A stretch of 38,990 bases of DNA from Leptolinea sp. UBA4782 (GTDB lineage Bacteria; Chloroflexota; Anaerolineae; Anaerolineales; Anaerolineaceae). The stretch lies in NCBI GenBank assembly GCA_002403095.1, contig DHHC01000052.1, positions 4,761 through 43,750 on the forward strand. Reading direction: 5' to 3'. Under the pieces are notes generated by a model, which saw only the letters and a program-made list of their open reading frames with translations, searched no databases and had not been told where the DNA came from. Positions 1 through 7,242 of this stretch are shown piece by piece; positions within the stretch are counted from its first letter, which is position 1, and each line of letters begins with the position of its first letter. The position numbers were made by a program, and so were the translations under genes.

Positions 1-2
1 TG

Positions 3-893
3 GTAAGTATTGTTACCCCATCATTCAACCAGGCCCAGTTCCTTGAACAAACCATCTGCTCAGTGCTGGAGCAGAATTATTCCAGCCTGGAGTATTTGGT
101 GGTCGATGGCGGCTCGACGGATGGCAGCGTCGATATTATCCGGAAGTATGCCGGTGACCTGGCCTGGTGGGTTTCAGAACCGGACCAGGGGCAGGGGGAT
201 GCCATCCGCAAAGGGTTGGCGCGTGCAGGGGGCAAGTACATTGCCTGGATCAACTCGGACGATTACTACCTGCCCGGAGCAATAGAGCAGGCAGTTGCTG
301 CGCTGGAAGCCAACCCGGATTGGGGATTGGTTTACGGGAATGTCCAGGCGGTCAATGAAACCGGTGAAAAGATCAATCTGCTTGAGTATCAGCCCTACCA
401 GCTGGAAGACCTGATGCAGTTCCAGATCATCGGGCAGCCGGCAGTATTCATGCGCCGAGAGGTATACGAGCGGGCGGGAGGTATTTCGGGCAGTTACCAT
501 TACCTGCTGGACCATCACCTGTGGCTGCGGATGGCAGCCCTGGCGCCGATGGGGTATATTCCCCAGACCTGGGCAGTTGCCCGTTTCCACCAGGCTGCTA
601 AAAACACAGCCATGGCTGCCCGGTTTGCCAGCGAAGCCCAGCAGATTGCGGCATGGATGGAACAGGAAGTCCCATTTAAACATAGAATGGCAGCGATCGC
701 TGATAATGTTTGGGCAGGTGCTTATCGATTTGGAGCCAGGTATTTATCAGAAGGCAGGCAGTATACCGAAGCCCTCAAAATGTACCGTTCCGCCTGGCAG
801 AAAAACCCACAAATAGTCTTGCGGGATTGGAAACGGTTAGGTGTAACCTTTTTGGGGAGGCTGGGTTTGTGGAAGCAGCCTTTAAAATCGTAA
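3..893 (+). CDS. Glycosyltransferase family 2, 5' end cut by window edge
   Basis: The open frame runs from the first bases of the window, so the true start lies upstream; 296 residues are visible. It opens with the GT-A nucleotide-sugar fold: VSIVTPSFNQAQFL, then DGGSTDGS, SEPDQGQGDAI and a DxD-type INSDD metal and sugar-nucleotide motif near residue 83. Such enzymes transfer a sugar from a nucleotide donor to a growing surface glycan at the cytoplasmic face. No membrane segment is seen. It is clearly a paralogue of the GT2 at 3261-4052, sharing the same motif order and many identical stretches. It is the first visible gene of a co-directional cluster with FkbM and a membrane glycosyltransferase. 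Donor and acceptor cannot be read from sequence. Confidence 0.9.
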   Translation, partial: VSIVTPSFNQAQFLEQTICSVLEQNYSSLEYLVVDGGSTDGSVDIIRKYAGDLAWWVSEPDQGQGDAIRKGLARAGGKYIAWINSDDYYLPGAIEQAVAALEANPDWGLVYGNVQAVNETGEKINLLEYQPYQLEDLMQFQIIGQPAVFMRREVYERAGGISGSYHYLLDHHLWLRMAALAPMGYIPQTWAVARFHQAAKNTAMAARFASEAQQIAAWMEQEVPFKHRMAAIADNVWAGAYRFGARYLSEGRQYTEALKMYRSAWQKNPQIVLRDWKRLGVTFLGRLGLWKQPLKS

Positions 894-932
894 AAACCAA
901 GGATTTTCAGGTACACTTAGCCCGGAGATGCC

Positions 933-1727
933 ATGGTTGAAAAATTATTGGATGTAATCGATAAAGCTGCTGGTTACCTGCTTACCCCATTTGCCTACCC
1001 GGGCAGGTTCCTGCCTTTACTTGGTTTAACCTTCAGCCAGCGCAGCCTGGTCCGCGAACTGGTGCACCTGACCCCGCACCGGAAATGGTACCGTACCCAA
1101 AAGTTCGCCACCATCCTGGATGTGGGAGCGTACATTGGCGCTTATGCTTATGCCATGCAGCATATTCTGCCGGATGCGCAGGTGTACTCCTTTGAACCGC
1201 TGCCTGCCAGCTTTGCTACCCTGCAAAAGAACATGCAAAAATTACAACGCTGGCAGGGATTTAATACGGCGGTCGGGGAGAGCAATGGCAGCCTGGAATT
1301 CTGGCAGAACGATTTTTCTGCATCTTCATCCGCACTGCCAATGGAAGATCTGCACCGCGAGACTTTTCCGCAAACCGAGGTGAGCCGAAAAGTGAACGTG
1401 GCTGTTGCCCGCTTGGATGATCTGGCTCCGGAACTTAAGCTAATATCGCCCGTCCTGCTGAAAATTGATGTGCAGGGATTTGAGCTCTCCGTATTGAGGG
1501 GCGCAGAGGAAATGTTGAAGCAGGTGGATTGTGTGGTTTGCGAGGTATCCTACCAGCCCCTGTACAAAGGCCAGGCATCCTTCTCAGAAGTGTACCAATT
1601 CATGCTGCAGCATGGGTTTACCTACCAGGGCAGCCTGGAAAACCTGGTTTCCCCCCTGGACGGATCCATCATGCAGTCGGATGCAGTCTTTATGCAGTCA
1701 ACTGGTTCCCAGGAATATGAAAGGTGA
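933..1727 (+). CDS. FkbM family SAM-dependent methyltransferase
   Basis: 264 residues. The Rossmann-type SAM site is DVGAYIGAY followed by a motif-II acidic region (VYSFEPLPASFATL). The FkbM signature LLKIDVQGFELSVLRGAE lies near residue 180. Family members O-methylate sugars or other hydroxyl groups. The position between two GT2 genes and a membrane glycosyltransferase suggests methylation of a surface glycan, which is inference. The ATG at 933 is preceded by GGAG at 923-926, a plausible ribosome binding site. The 3' end overlaps the next gene by 11 nt, indicating translational coupling. Confidence 0.88.
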   Translation: MVEKLLDVIDKAAGYLLTPFAYPGRFLPLLGLTFSQRSLVRELVHLTPHRKWYRTQKFATILDVGAYIGAYAYAMQHILPDAQVYSFEPLPASFATLQKNMQKLQRWQGFNTAVGESNGSLEFWQNDFSASSSALPMEDLHRETFPQTEVSRKVNVAVARLDDLAPELKLISPVLLKIDVQGFELSVLRGAEEMLKQVDCVVCEVSYQPLYKGQASFSEVYQFMLQHGFTYQGSLENLVSPLDGSIMQSDAVFMQSTGSQEYER

Positions 1728-3264
1728 TATGGCAAGTCCAGTGATCAACCAGCCAGGTTCTTTATTACCCTCCCGCAAGTGGGTTGTGTGGGTGATCCTG
1801 GTATTCCTGTTTGGCCTCGGCGCACTCATCCGGTTTTATGACCTGACGGATGCGCCCCTGGATTTCCATCCCACCCGCCAGCTGCATTCAGCATTAATTG
1901 CACGCGGCATGGCTGCCCAGGCTTCGGACCTGTACCCTGCAGAGCAGGCGGAGATTGCCATCCAGCAGTGGAAGCTGGAAGGATTGATCGAGCCTCCCAT
2001 CATGGAACGGCTTACTGCCTTTACTTACCTGGCGCTTGGAAGAGAAGTCCTTTGGGCCGCCCGCATCTATGCCATCCTTTTCTGGCTGCTGGGTGGAGTT
2101 GGGCTTTACCTTTTAGTAAAGGAATTGAAAGGCATTGATGCAGCGATCATTGCCCTTATCTTTTACCTATTCCTGCCATACAGCGCCCTTGCCAGCCGGG
2201 CTTTCCAGCCCGACCCTCTGCTGGTGTGCAGCATCATTTGGGCCTGGTGGGCTGCAGTAAAGTGGGCGAGAAATTCCAGCTGGAAGTGGACTGTTGTTGC
2301 CGGGCTGCTGGCCGGCTTTGCCATTTTTGTAAAATCTACTGCTGTATTCTTTCTGCTTGGGGCGTACATTGGGCTGGTGCTGTTTGGAAAAGGGATCAGA
2401 TTCACGATAAAAGATAAGCGCACCTGGCTGCTGGTTTTGCTTGCAGTCCTGCCTTATGCCGCCTTCCACATTTACGGCGTTTACATCACCGGGCAGCTGG
2501 CATCCCAGTTCAGCCTGCGCTTTTTCCCGCAGTTATGGCTGCAGCCGGCATTTTACCTGCAGTGGATCGGCCAGGTTAACGGAACAGTTGGTTTCCCGTT
2601 TTTCCTGGCAGCTATCCTCGGTATCTTCCTGTTGCCTGAAAAGTCTCACCGGGCGATGCTGGCTGGGGTACTGCTCGGCTATTTCCTGTATGGGATGACC
2701 TTCACGCACCATATTACCACCCACGATTATTATCATTTGCCGCTTGTCCCCCTGGTTGCTGCCGGGGTAGGCATAGCCCTCAGTACCCTGGCCAGGCAGC
2801 TGCTCGGCCCAAAATGGCTGGCCAGGCTGATTTTGGTAGCAGTTTTGCTGGGCTGGATCGGGGTGAACGCCTGGGATGTGCGCGTGACACTGAAGCGTAA
2901 TGATTACCGTCCCGAAGCAGCCATCTGGAAAGAGCTGGGCGAGACATTGGGGCAGGGCACACCTGTGGTTGGTTTGCTGCATGATTACGGCTATCGCCTG
3001 GAGTACTGGGGCTGGGTGACACCTTCTGTCTGGTTCACCTCGGGAGACCTGCGCTACCGTGAGCTGGCAGGGCAGACCTTCGATTTTGATACCCTATTTA
3101 TAGAGACAACCGCAGGCAAGCAATATTTTGTGGTGACTTTGTTTGGTGAATATGATAGCCAGCCCGAGCTGAAAGCTAAGCTGGAGAAGGGATACCCGGT
3201 TTACAAACAAGCCGGTGATTACCTGATCTTTGACCTCATGCATCCACTTATGGAGCAGCAGTGA
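1717..3264 (+). CDS. ArnT/PMT-like polytopic membrane glycosyltransferase
   Basis: About 515 residues with roughly ten or more hydrophobic segments, starting at VVWVILVFLFGLGALIRFY. The first extracytoplasmic loop carries DAPLDFHPTRQ, the acidic and His region typical of GT-C (GT39/GT83-like) enzymes that use polyprenyl-phosphate sugars. A soluble C-terminal tail of about 130 residues follows the last helix. The frame is open from 1531, but that part overlaps the FkbM gene in another frame. I chose ATG 1717, overlapping the FkbM stop; ATG 1729 is the alternative. The next gene begins in its stop codon (GTGA overlap). Donor and acceptor are unknown. Confidence 0.8.
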   Translation: MKGDMASPVINQPGSLLPSRKWVVWVILVFLFGLGALIRFYDLTDAPLDFHPTRQLHSALIARGMAAQASDLYPAEQAEIAIQQWKLEGLIEPPIMERLTAFTYLALGREVLWAARIYAILFWLLGGVGLYLLVKELKGIDAAIIALIFYLFLPYSALASRAFQPDPLLVCSIIWAWWAAVKWARNSSWKWTVVAGLLAGFAIFVKSTAVFFLLGAYIGLVLFGKGIRFTIKDKRTWLLVLLAVLPYAAFHIYGVYITGQLASQFSLRFFPQLWLQPAFYLQWIGQVNGTVGFPFFLAAILGIFLLPEKSHRAMLAGVLLGYFLYGMTFTHHITTHDYYHLPLVPLVAAGVGIALSTLARQLLGPKWLARLILVAVLLGWIGVNAWDVRVTLKRNDYRPEAAIWKELGETLGQGTPVVGLLHDYGYRLEYWGWVTPSVWFTSGDLRYRELAGQTFDFDTLFIETTAGKQYFVVTLFGEYDSQPELKAKLEKGYPVYKQAGDYLIFDLMHPLMEQQ

Positions 3265-4052
3265 GCCAACCCAAAGTCAGTATCGTTACCCCTTCATTTA
3301 ACCAGGCGCTATTCCTGGAGGCTACCATTCATTCTGTGCTGTCGCAGGATTATCCCAACCTGGAGTACATCATTATTGACGGCGGGTCAACAGATGGCAG
3401 CCTTGAAATCATAGAGAAATATCAGGATAGGCTGGCATACTGGGTCTCTGAGCCGGATAAGGGGCAAACCGATGCCATCAATAAAGGTTTCAGCCGGGCA
3501 ACAGGGGATATCCTGGCCTGGCTGAACTCGGATGATACGTATGAACCGGGCGCAGTTAGCAAGGCAATGGCTGCCCTGATTAAGCATCCAGGTGCCAGCA
3601 TGGTATATGGAGACGCCAACTTTATCAATACGGATGGCAGGGTGATTGGCAGGTTCCCGGCTGCCCAAACAGATCACCGCAGGCTGCGCCAGGGGTATGT
3701 CCATGTCCCGCAGCAGGCTTCATTTTTCCGTGCGAAGTATTGGAAACAGGCAGCCCCGCTGGATGACAGTTTTTTCTTTGCCATGGATTATGACCTGTGG
3801 GTCAGGTTATCTGCCCTGGCTCCGCTGGTTTACATTCCGGATGTGTGGGCGGACTTCCGCATGCACGGGGATGCCAAATCGATCGCTGCCGATGACCGCT
3901 GCTGGCCGGAAATGCTGAAGGTTCACCGCAGGCTGGGGGGGAGCAAATTCTCTGTAATATATGCAAAATATCTCTTACGGATCATCCTGGGTCCAACCCT
4001 GCGCTGGAAACGCAAACGCTGGGTGCAGATGAATACAAAAAACAGCTCCTGA
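3261..4052 (+). CDS. Glycosyltransferase family 2 (paralogue of the first gene)
   Basis: 263 residues, starting at a GTG that overlaps the preceding stop (GTGA at 3261-3264). Motifs follow the GT-A order: VSIVTPSFNQALFL, IIDGGSTDGS, SEPDKGQTDAI, LNSDD near residue 92, then a C-terminal acceptor region. Motif by motif it matches the window's first gene, so the two are probably an old duplication flanking FkbM and the membrane glycosyltransferase. It likely adds a hexose to a surface polysaccharide or lipid-linked glycan. The stop codon sits inside the loop of the terminator that ends the cluster. Confidence 0.9.
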   Translation: MSQPKVSIVTPSFNQALFLEATIHSVLSQDYPNLEYIIIDGGSTDGSLEIIEKYQDRLAYWVSEPDKGQTDAINKGFSRATGDILAWLNSDDTYEPGAVSKAMAALIKHPGASMVYGDANFINTDGRVIGRFPAAQTDHRRLRQGYVHVPQQASFFRAKYWKQAAPLDDSFFFAMDYDLWVRLSALAPLVYIPDVWADFRMHGDAKSIAADDRCWPEMLKVHRRLGGSKFSVIYAKYLLRIILGPTLRWKRKRWVQMNTKNSS

Positions 4053-4065
4053 TGGAGCTGTTTTT
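4037..4065. terminator. Bidirectional intrinsic terminator
   Basis: Stem CAGCTCC (4043-4049) / GGAGCTG (4054-4060) with a 4-nt loop. It is flanked by A6 on the left and T5 on the right, so it works in both directions for the convergent GT2 (+) and TadG-like (-) genes. The TGA stop of the GT2 gene lies mostly in the loop (4050-4052). Confidence 0.85.
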
Positions 4066-4081
4066 ATGAATAGTATAAATA

Positions 4082-5407
4082 TTAGCGGTATAAATCTACG
4101 TAAGAGGGATCCTGGAAAATCGAACTCAGGTCAAAGTTAATATCAATCCTGGCGGTACCATGAACGGTGACTGTGTCGCCTATCAGCTGGGTACTGTATG
4201 TAGGGTTAATATCGGATGTACCTCCCACATCTATCAATGCCCGGGGAGCATAGACTGTTCCGGCATAGTAGGAATCTGCATTTCCGCCCAGATTCACACT
4301 GCTGGCATGTCCCATATACACCAGCAACCCTTTTACTGCTGGTGAAAGGCTGTCATCTCCAGGCGCTTCAAGGCTGACTGTACCTCCGGATACTGTAAAC
4401 CAGTCATTACTGCCGGTGCCATTCATATAGATCGTCACACCGCTGCCTGTAACAGTACCTCCGGAAATTGAAAAGGCACCTACACAATACAGGCCAGGGT
4501 TCATCACCAGGTCATCATTGTTTCCAACAGTGATTTTTGAATAAATCCCCGGACCGATCGGGTGTGCAGCATCTGGTTTCTTTACCTCGCCAAAATTCGT
4601 CAAACCGCTGCAATTCGGGGGATCCAGGCTGAAATCCGGCAGATCCTCAGTAGCTTTCTGCGGATAAGGGGATACAGTTGCCCCGCCAACAAGGTTTAGG
4701 TCGGTTGTGTAGTAATTTCCGACTTCAGTATCAGAATACACAGCGACAGTACCATTGCCGCGCATGCAGGCTGCAGAATAAATTCCACCGTTGAAAATGG
4801 TGACATTAGCATCCGTATGGCCGCCGCCGTCAAAATTCACGCCACCGGTGCTGCTGTTCGGGCAATCTTCCCTCAGGGCAGCAATTGCATACCCAAAGGT
4901 CTTCGATGTGCGCGGACGGATGCGGGCGACAGCTTCGACCGTGTTGCGGATGCGTCCGTTGTAAAAGAGGTGGGCAAAACTGGTGTTGACATCTGACGAT
5001 ACCATGACCTGTACTTCCAGGTACTTCTCGTTGTAGCTGCCGGTCCATTCGTTATCCACACAATTTACCACCACGCCATGCTGGTTAGCCAGGGTACTGT
5101 CAATCGTGAAATTGTTTGCCGTTGCCCGCTCCTGGGCTTTAGCGACTGCCAGATCCTCTGCAGCATGGACTGTAGAACTTCCGCAATCAAAATTGGTCCA
5201 GTTTATCTCTTCGTTTTCCAGGTACTGGGCAGCAATGCCGGCGCCTGCCAGTGCCGATGCGTCAGCGGCATTCTGGTCGTAACGCCTGTCAGAGAAGATC
5301 ATGCCGCCATCTACGGCAATGGCAACAAATCCCAGGATGCCGACAAATGCCAGGACCAGGATGACAACGATTTGACCTTTTTCTTGTTTCTTTATATGAA
5401 TATTCAT
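4082..5407 (-). CDS. TadG-like pilus-assembly / surface protein
   Basis: 441 residues. The N-terminus has the TadG/TadE-type feature: basic residues, EKGQ, one membrane helix (residues about 14-33), then DGGMIFSDRRYDQNAADASA, a hallmark of Flp pilus-assembly TadG-like proteins. The rest is Gly, Ser, Thr and Asn rich with repeated short GG-x-V strands, resembling a beta-solenoid or passenger domain outside the membrane. Start ATG 5407 is preceded by AGGA. It is the last gene of a three-gene minus-strand unit with two TadE-like proteins. No secretion ATPase or TadB/C gene lies nearby. Confidence 0.8.
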   Translation of the reverse strand: MNIHIKKQEKGQIVVILVLAFVGILGFVAIAVDGGMIFSDRRYDQNAADASALAGAGIAAQYLENEEINWTNFDCGSSTVHAAEDLAVAKAQERATANNFTIDSTLANQHGVVVNCVDNEWTGSYNEKYLEVQVMVSSDVNTSFAHLFYNGRIRNTVEAVARIRPRTSKTFGYAIAALREDCPNSSTGGVNFDGGGHTDANVTIFNGGIYSAACMRGNGTVAVYSDTEVGNYYTTDLNLVGGATVSPYPQKATEDLPDFSLDPPNCSGLTNFGEVKKPDAAHPIGPGIYSKITVGNNDDLVMNPGLYCVGAFSISGGTVTGSGVTIYMNGTGSNDWFTVSGGTVSLEAPGDDSLSPAVKGLLVYMGHASSVNLGGNADSYYAGTVYAPRALIDVGGTSDINPTYSTQLIGDTVTVHGTARIDINFDLSSIFQDPSYVDLYR

Positions 5408-5415
5408 AGCAAATC

Positions 5416-5868
5416 CTATTTGCAGGCAGGACGAAGAATAGTGCCATGGACAGTGGTCTCGAGGGAGACCGATTGCCTGCCCAGAATTGTGCCCAGGAAC
5501 GGCATGGTTATTGGAAATGCTTCATCTGTAACCGTTATCTCAATATCATTCCCTGTGCACGCATCAGAAGTGACACTGGCCGTGGAACAAGATTCACCGT
5601 TCATCAGGATTGTTATGGTCATTGTATATGGGTCATTCAAAGAGCTGCGGATGCGCTCCACGATTTGGGCACAGTGGCTGGGCTCGATCGATCCGTAGGC
5701 AATCCCCTCCATGGCAGAGTCGCGCATGGTGATGTAGTGGAAGAATATCCTGCCCAGGTCCACGATGCCTGCGATCATGATCATCAAAAGGACGACGGTA
5801 AAAGCCAGTTCCACCAGGCTCTGGCCTTTTTCTAATCTTCGCAGGTTCAGTAACGGTTTAATCTTCAT
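5416..5868 (-). CDS. TadE family pseudopilin-like protein
   Basis: 150 residues. The N-terminus RRLEKGQSLVELAFTVVLL matches the TadE type-IV-pilin-like signature: charged lead, then Glu five residues into a hydrophobic helix. One helix (residues about 18-40) is followed by a small extracytoplasmic domain with two paired Cys. TadE proteins are minor pseudopilins of Tad/Flp systems. It lies 8 nt upstream of the TadG-like gene and 7 nt downstream of the larger TadE-like gene, so the three are very likely one operon. Confidence 0.8.
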   Translation of the reverse strand: MKIKPLLNLRRLEKGQSLVELAFTVVLLMIMIAGIVDLGRIFFHYITMRDSAMEGIAYGSIEPSHCAQIVERIRSSLNDPYTMTITILMNGESCSTASVTSDACTGNDIEITVTDEAFPITMPFLGTILGRQSVSLETTVHGTILRPACK

Positions 5869-5875
5869 ATCTGCC

Positions 5876-7015
5876 TTACGGTGCGTAATTCACTTCACAA
5901 GTCATATTATCCAGTTTAATGTTGATGGTTGGTCTTGGGGAAACACTCTCCGAAAATCCCAGCTGAAGATTCTTCAAAGAACCGGGAGGAATTTCTGCTT
6001 CAGGACCGGGATTGACATCTAGAGCGAATGAATTGCTAATGCCGGTTGCATTTGACCATAATGATGCACTGGCAAGGGATATGCTGAGGATTTTATTTGA
6101 TGTGCCCCAGGTAATGGAAATAGAGTCAATTGAAATCGTAAAACCATTATCTGCATTCCAAATGTCAATATAAAAGGTATTCCCGCTTACCCGTGAGCCA
6201 GCAGTATAAAATTTCGTGCAGTCCGGTGTACGGGTGGGGGTCATGGTGATGGTTGGGGTAAGTGTTTTTGTAGGAGTAATTGTCCGTGTGGGCGTTTCTG
6301 TACGGGTAGGCGTGGCAGTACAATCATTGCAGGGTACTGTAGGAGTTAACGTTTCGGTTGGAGTATATGTCAATGTAGGAGTTAAAGTGATGGTATGTGT
6401 TGGTGTAATGCTTGGCGTTCTGGTTATGGTGGGTGTGCTGGTATTGGTTGGTGTTCTTGTGATTGTCGGTGTCAGGGTTGAAGTAGGTGTTTCAGTTGGC
6501 GTTTTGGTGATGGTTGGGCGGCGGGTCGGGGAGGGCAGGGGAGTGCCCTGTACATCCACATCCACCAGCAGGGTGCGGCCGGCAACAGAGGTGATCGGGA
6601 ACGCCTGGATGTTCAGAAGCGGGACAATCGGGGCATAATCTGCGGTTACCCTGACAAGGATGCGGTCGCTGAGCTCGATCTCACCAGGGCATGCCCTGGT
6701 GAGGGCATCAAAGTCGCCGTCATATTCGCCGCTGTCATAACGGATTTCCACCTGGCCAGCTTCAATTCCGGCAAAGAAACCCAACCGCATGGCAGCTGCT
6801 TTTATGCCATCACAATCCTGGTAATACGGTACTCCAGCTTCGCTTTCACCGATGGCTGCACCATACCGGGCTGCTTCACGGCTGGCTGTATATACAGAGC
6901 TGTAAATCGCCAGCAAGTGCCCAAATTCAATTACACCAAAAACAAGCAAGAGAAAAATTGGCAGCGCCAGGGCAAATTCCACCAGCCCTTGAGCCTGATT
7001 GCGATTTCTTTTCAT
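5876..7015 (-). CDS. TadE-like protein with Thr-Pro-rich linker and C-terminal beta domain
   Basis: 379 residues from ATG 7015. The frame extends to a TTG at 7099, but the TadE signature (QAQGLVEFALALPIFLLLV) starts right after the ATG, so I prefer 7015, although no clear Shine-Dalgarno is seen there. Domains: TadE helix (about 7-30), a globular region to about 155, an about 108-residue linker of TPT/TxTPT repeats (about 157-264), then an about 115-residue Cys-flanked domain rich in beta-forming residues. The linker looks like a stalk presenting the C-terminal domain beyond the envelope and is a likely glycosylation target. First gene of the TadE-TadE-TadG operon. A TATTAT hexamer at 7104-7109 (minus) is a possible -10 box. 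Confidence 0.75.
   Translation of the reverse strand: MKRNRNQAQGLVEFALALPIFLLLVFGVIEFGHLLAIYSSVYTASREAARYGAAIGESEAGVPYYQDCDGIKAAAMRLGFFAGIEAGQVEIRYDSGEYDGDFDALTRACPGEIELSDRILVRVTADYAPIVPLLNIQAFPITSVAGRTLLVDVDVQGTPLPSPTRRPTITKTPTETPTSTLTPTITRTPTNTSTPTITRTPSITPTHTITLTPTLTYTPTETLTPTVPCNDCTATPTRTETPTRTITPTKTLTPTITMTPTRTPDCTKFYTAGSRVSGNTFYIDIWNADNGFTISIDSISITWGTSNKILSISLASASLWSNATGISNSFALDVNPGPEAEIPPGSLKNLQLGFSESVSPRPTINIKLDNMTCEVNYAP
6222..6545 (-). repeat. Thr-Pro-rich coding repeat (TPT / TxTPT units)
   Basis: Degenerate short repeats encode alternating Thr-Pro with Ile, Arg, Glu or Leu in the third position, interrupted by one PCNDC segment. The repetitive base pattern also creates a spurious opposite-strand ORF rich in Val and Gly. 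Confidence 0.85.
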
Positions 7016-7204
7016 TCGAGTCTGGAGCCAGAATTTCACAGATGTCTCCGAATCACGCGTAAAAATTTCGACAGCTGCCTTAAGGCATAAATCTTTCAAA
7101 TAAATAATATCACAATAGCCGAAAATCCGTGCCTTTCATTTCCGCAAACCAACCGGAATTAAAGCATAACCGGTTTCTGGGGTAGGGTATGAAGGGTTTA
7201 ATGA

Positions 7205-7210
7205 TACAAT
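7205..7210 (+). promoter_or_regulatory. Possible -10 box upstream of metG
   Basis: TACAAT lies 32 nt before the metG ATG. No convincing -35 element is present at 16-18 nt. Confidence 0.35.
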
Positions 7211-7242
7211 CTCGCATATTCATCTTTTTGGAAGAGGTTTTT

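Noticed and set aside
1531..1716. N-terminal extension of the GT-C enzyme into the FkbM gene
   Set aside because: It would overlap FkbM by almost 200 nt in another frame and encodes no helix-type sequence; ATG 1717 follows the usual short overlap.
5052..5060. Perfect DnaA-box-like TTATCCACA
   Set aside because: A single copy inside the TadG-like coding region, with no cluster of boxes or AT-rich unwinding region.
6216..6638. Plus-strand open frame rich in Val and Gly across the TadE-like gene
   Set aside because: It is the reverse complement of the Thr-Pro repeat: periodic codons give an artefactual open frame. No start signal or family match.
7016..7099. N-terminal extension of the TadE-like protein to TTG 7099
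   Set aside because: The 28 extra residues have no TadE character and would put the membrane helix far from the N-terminus; the ATG at 7015 fits the family.
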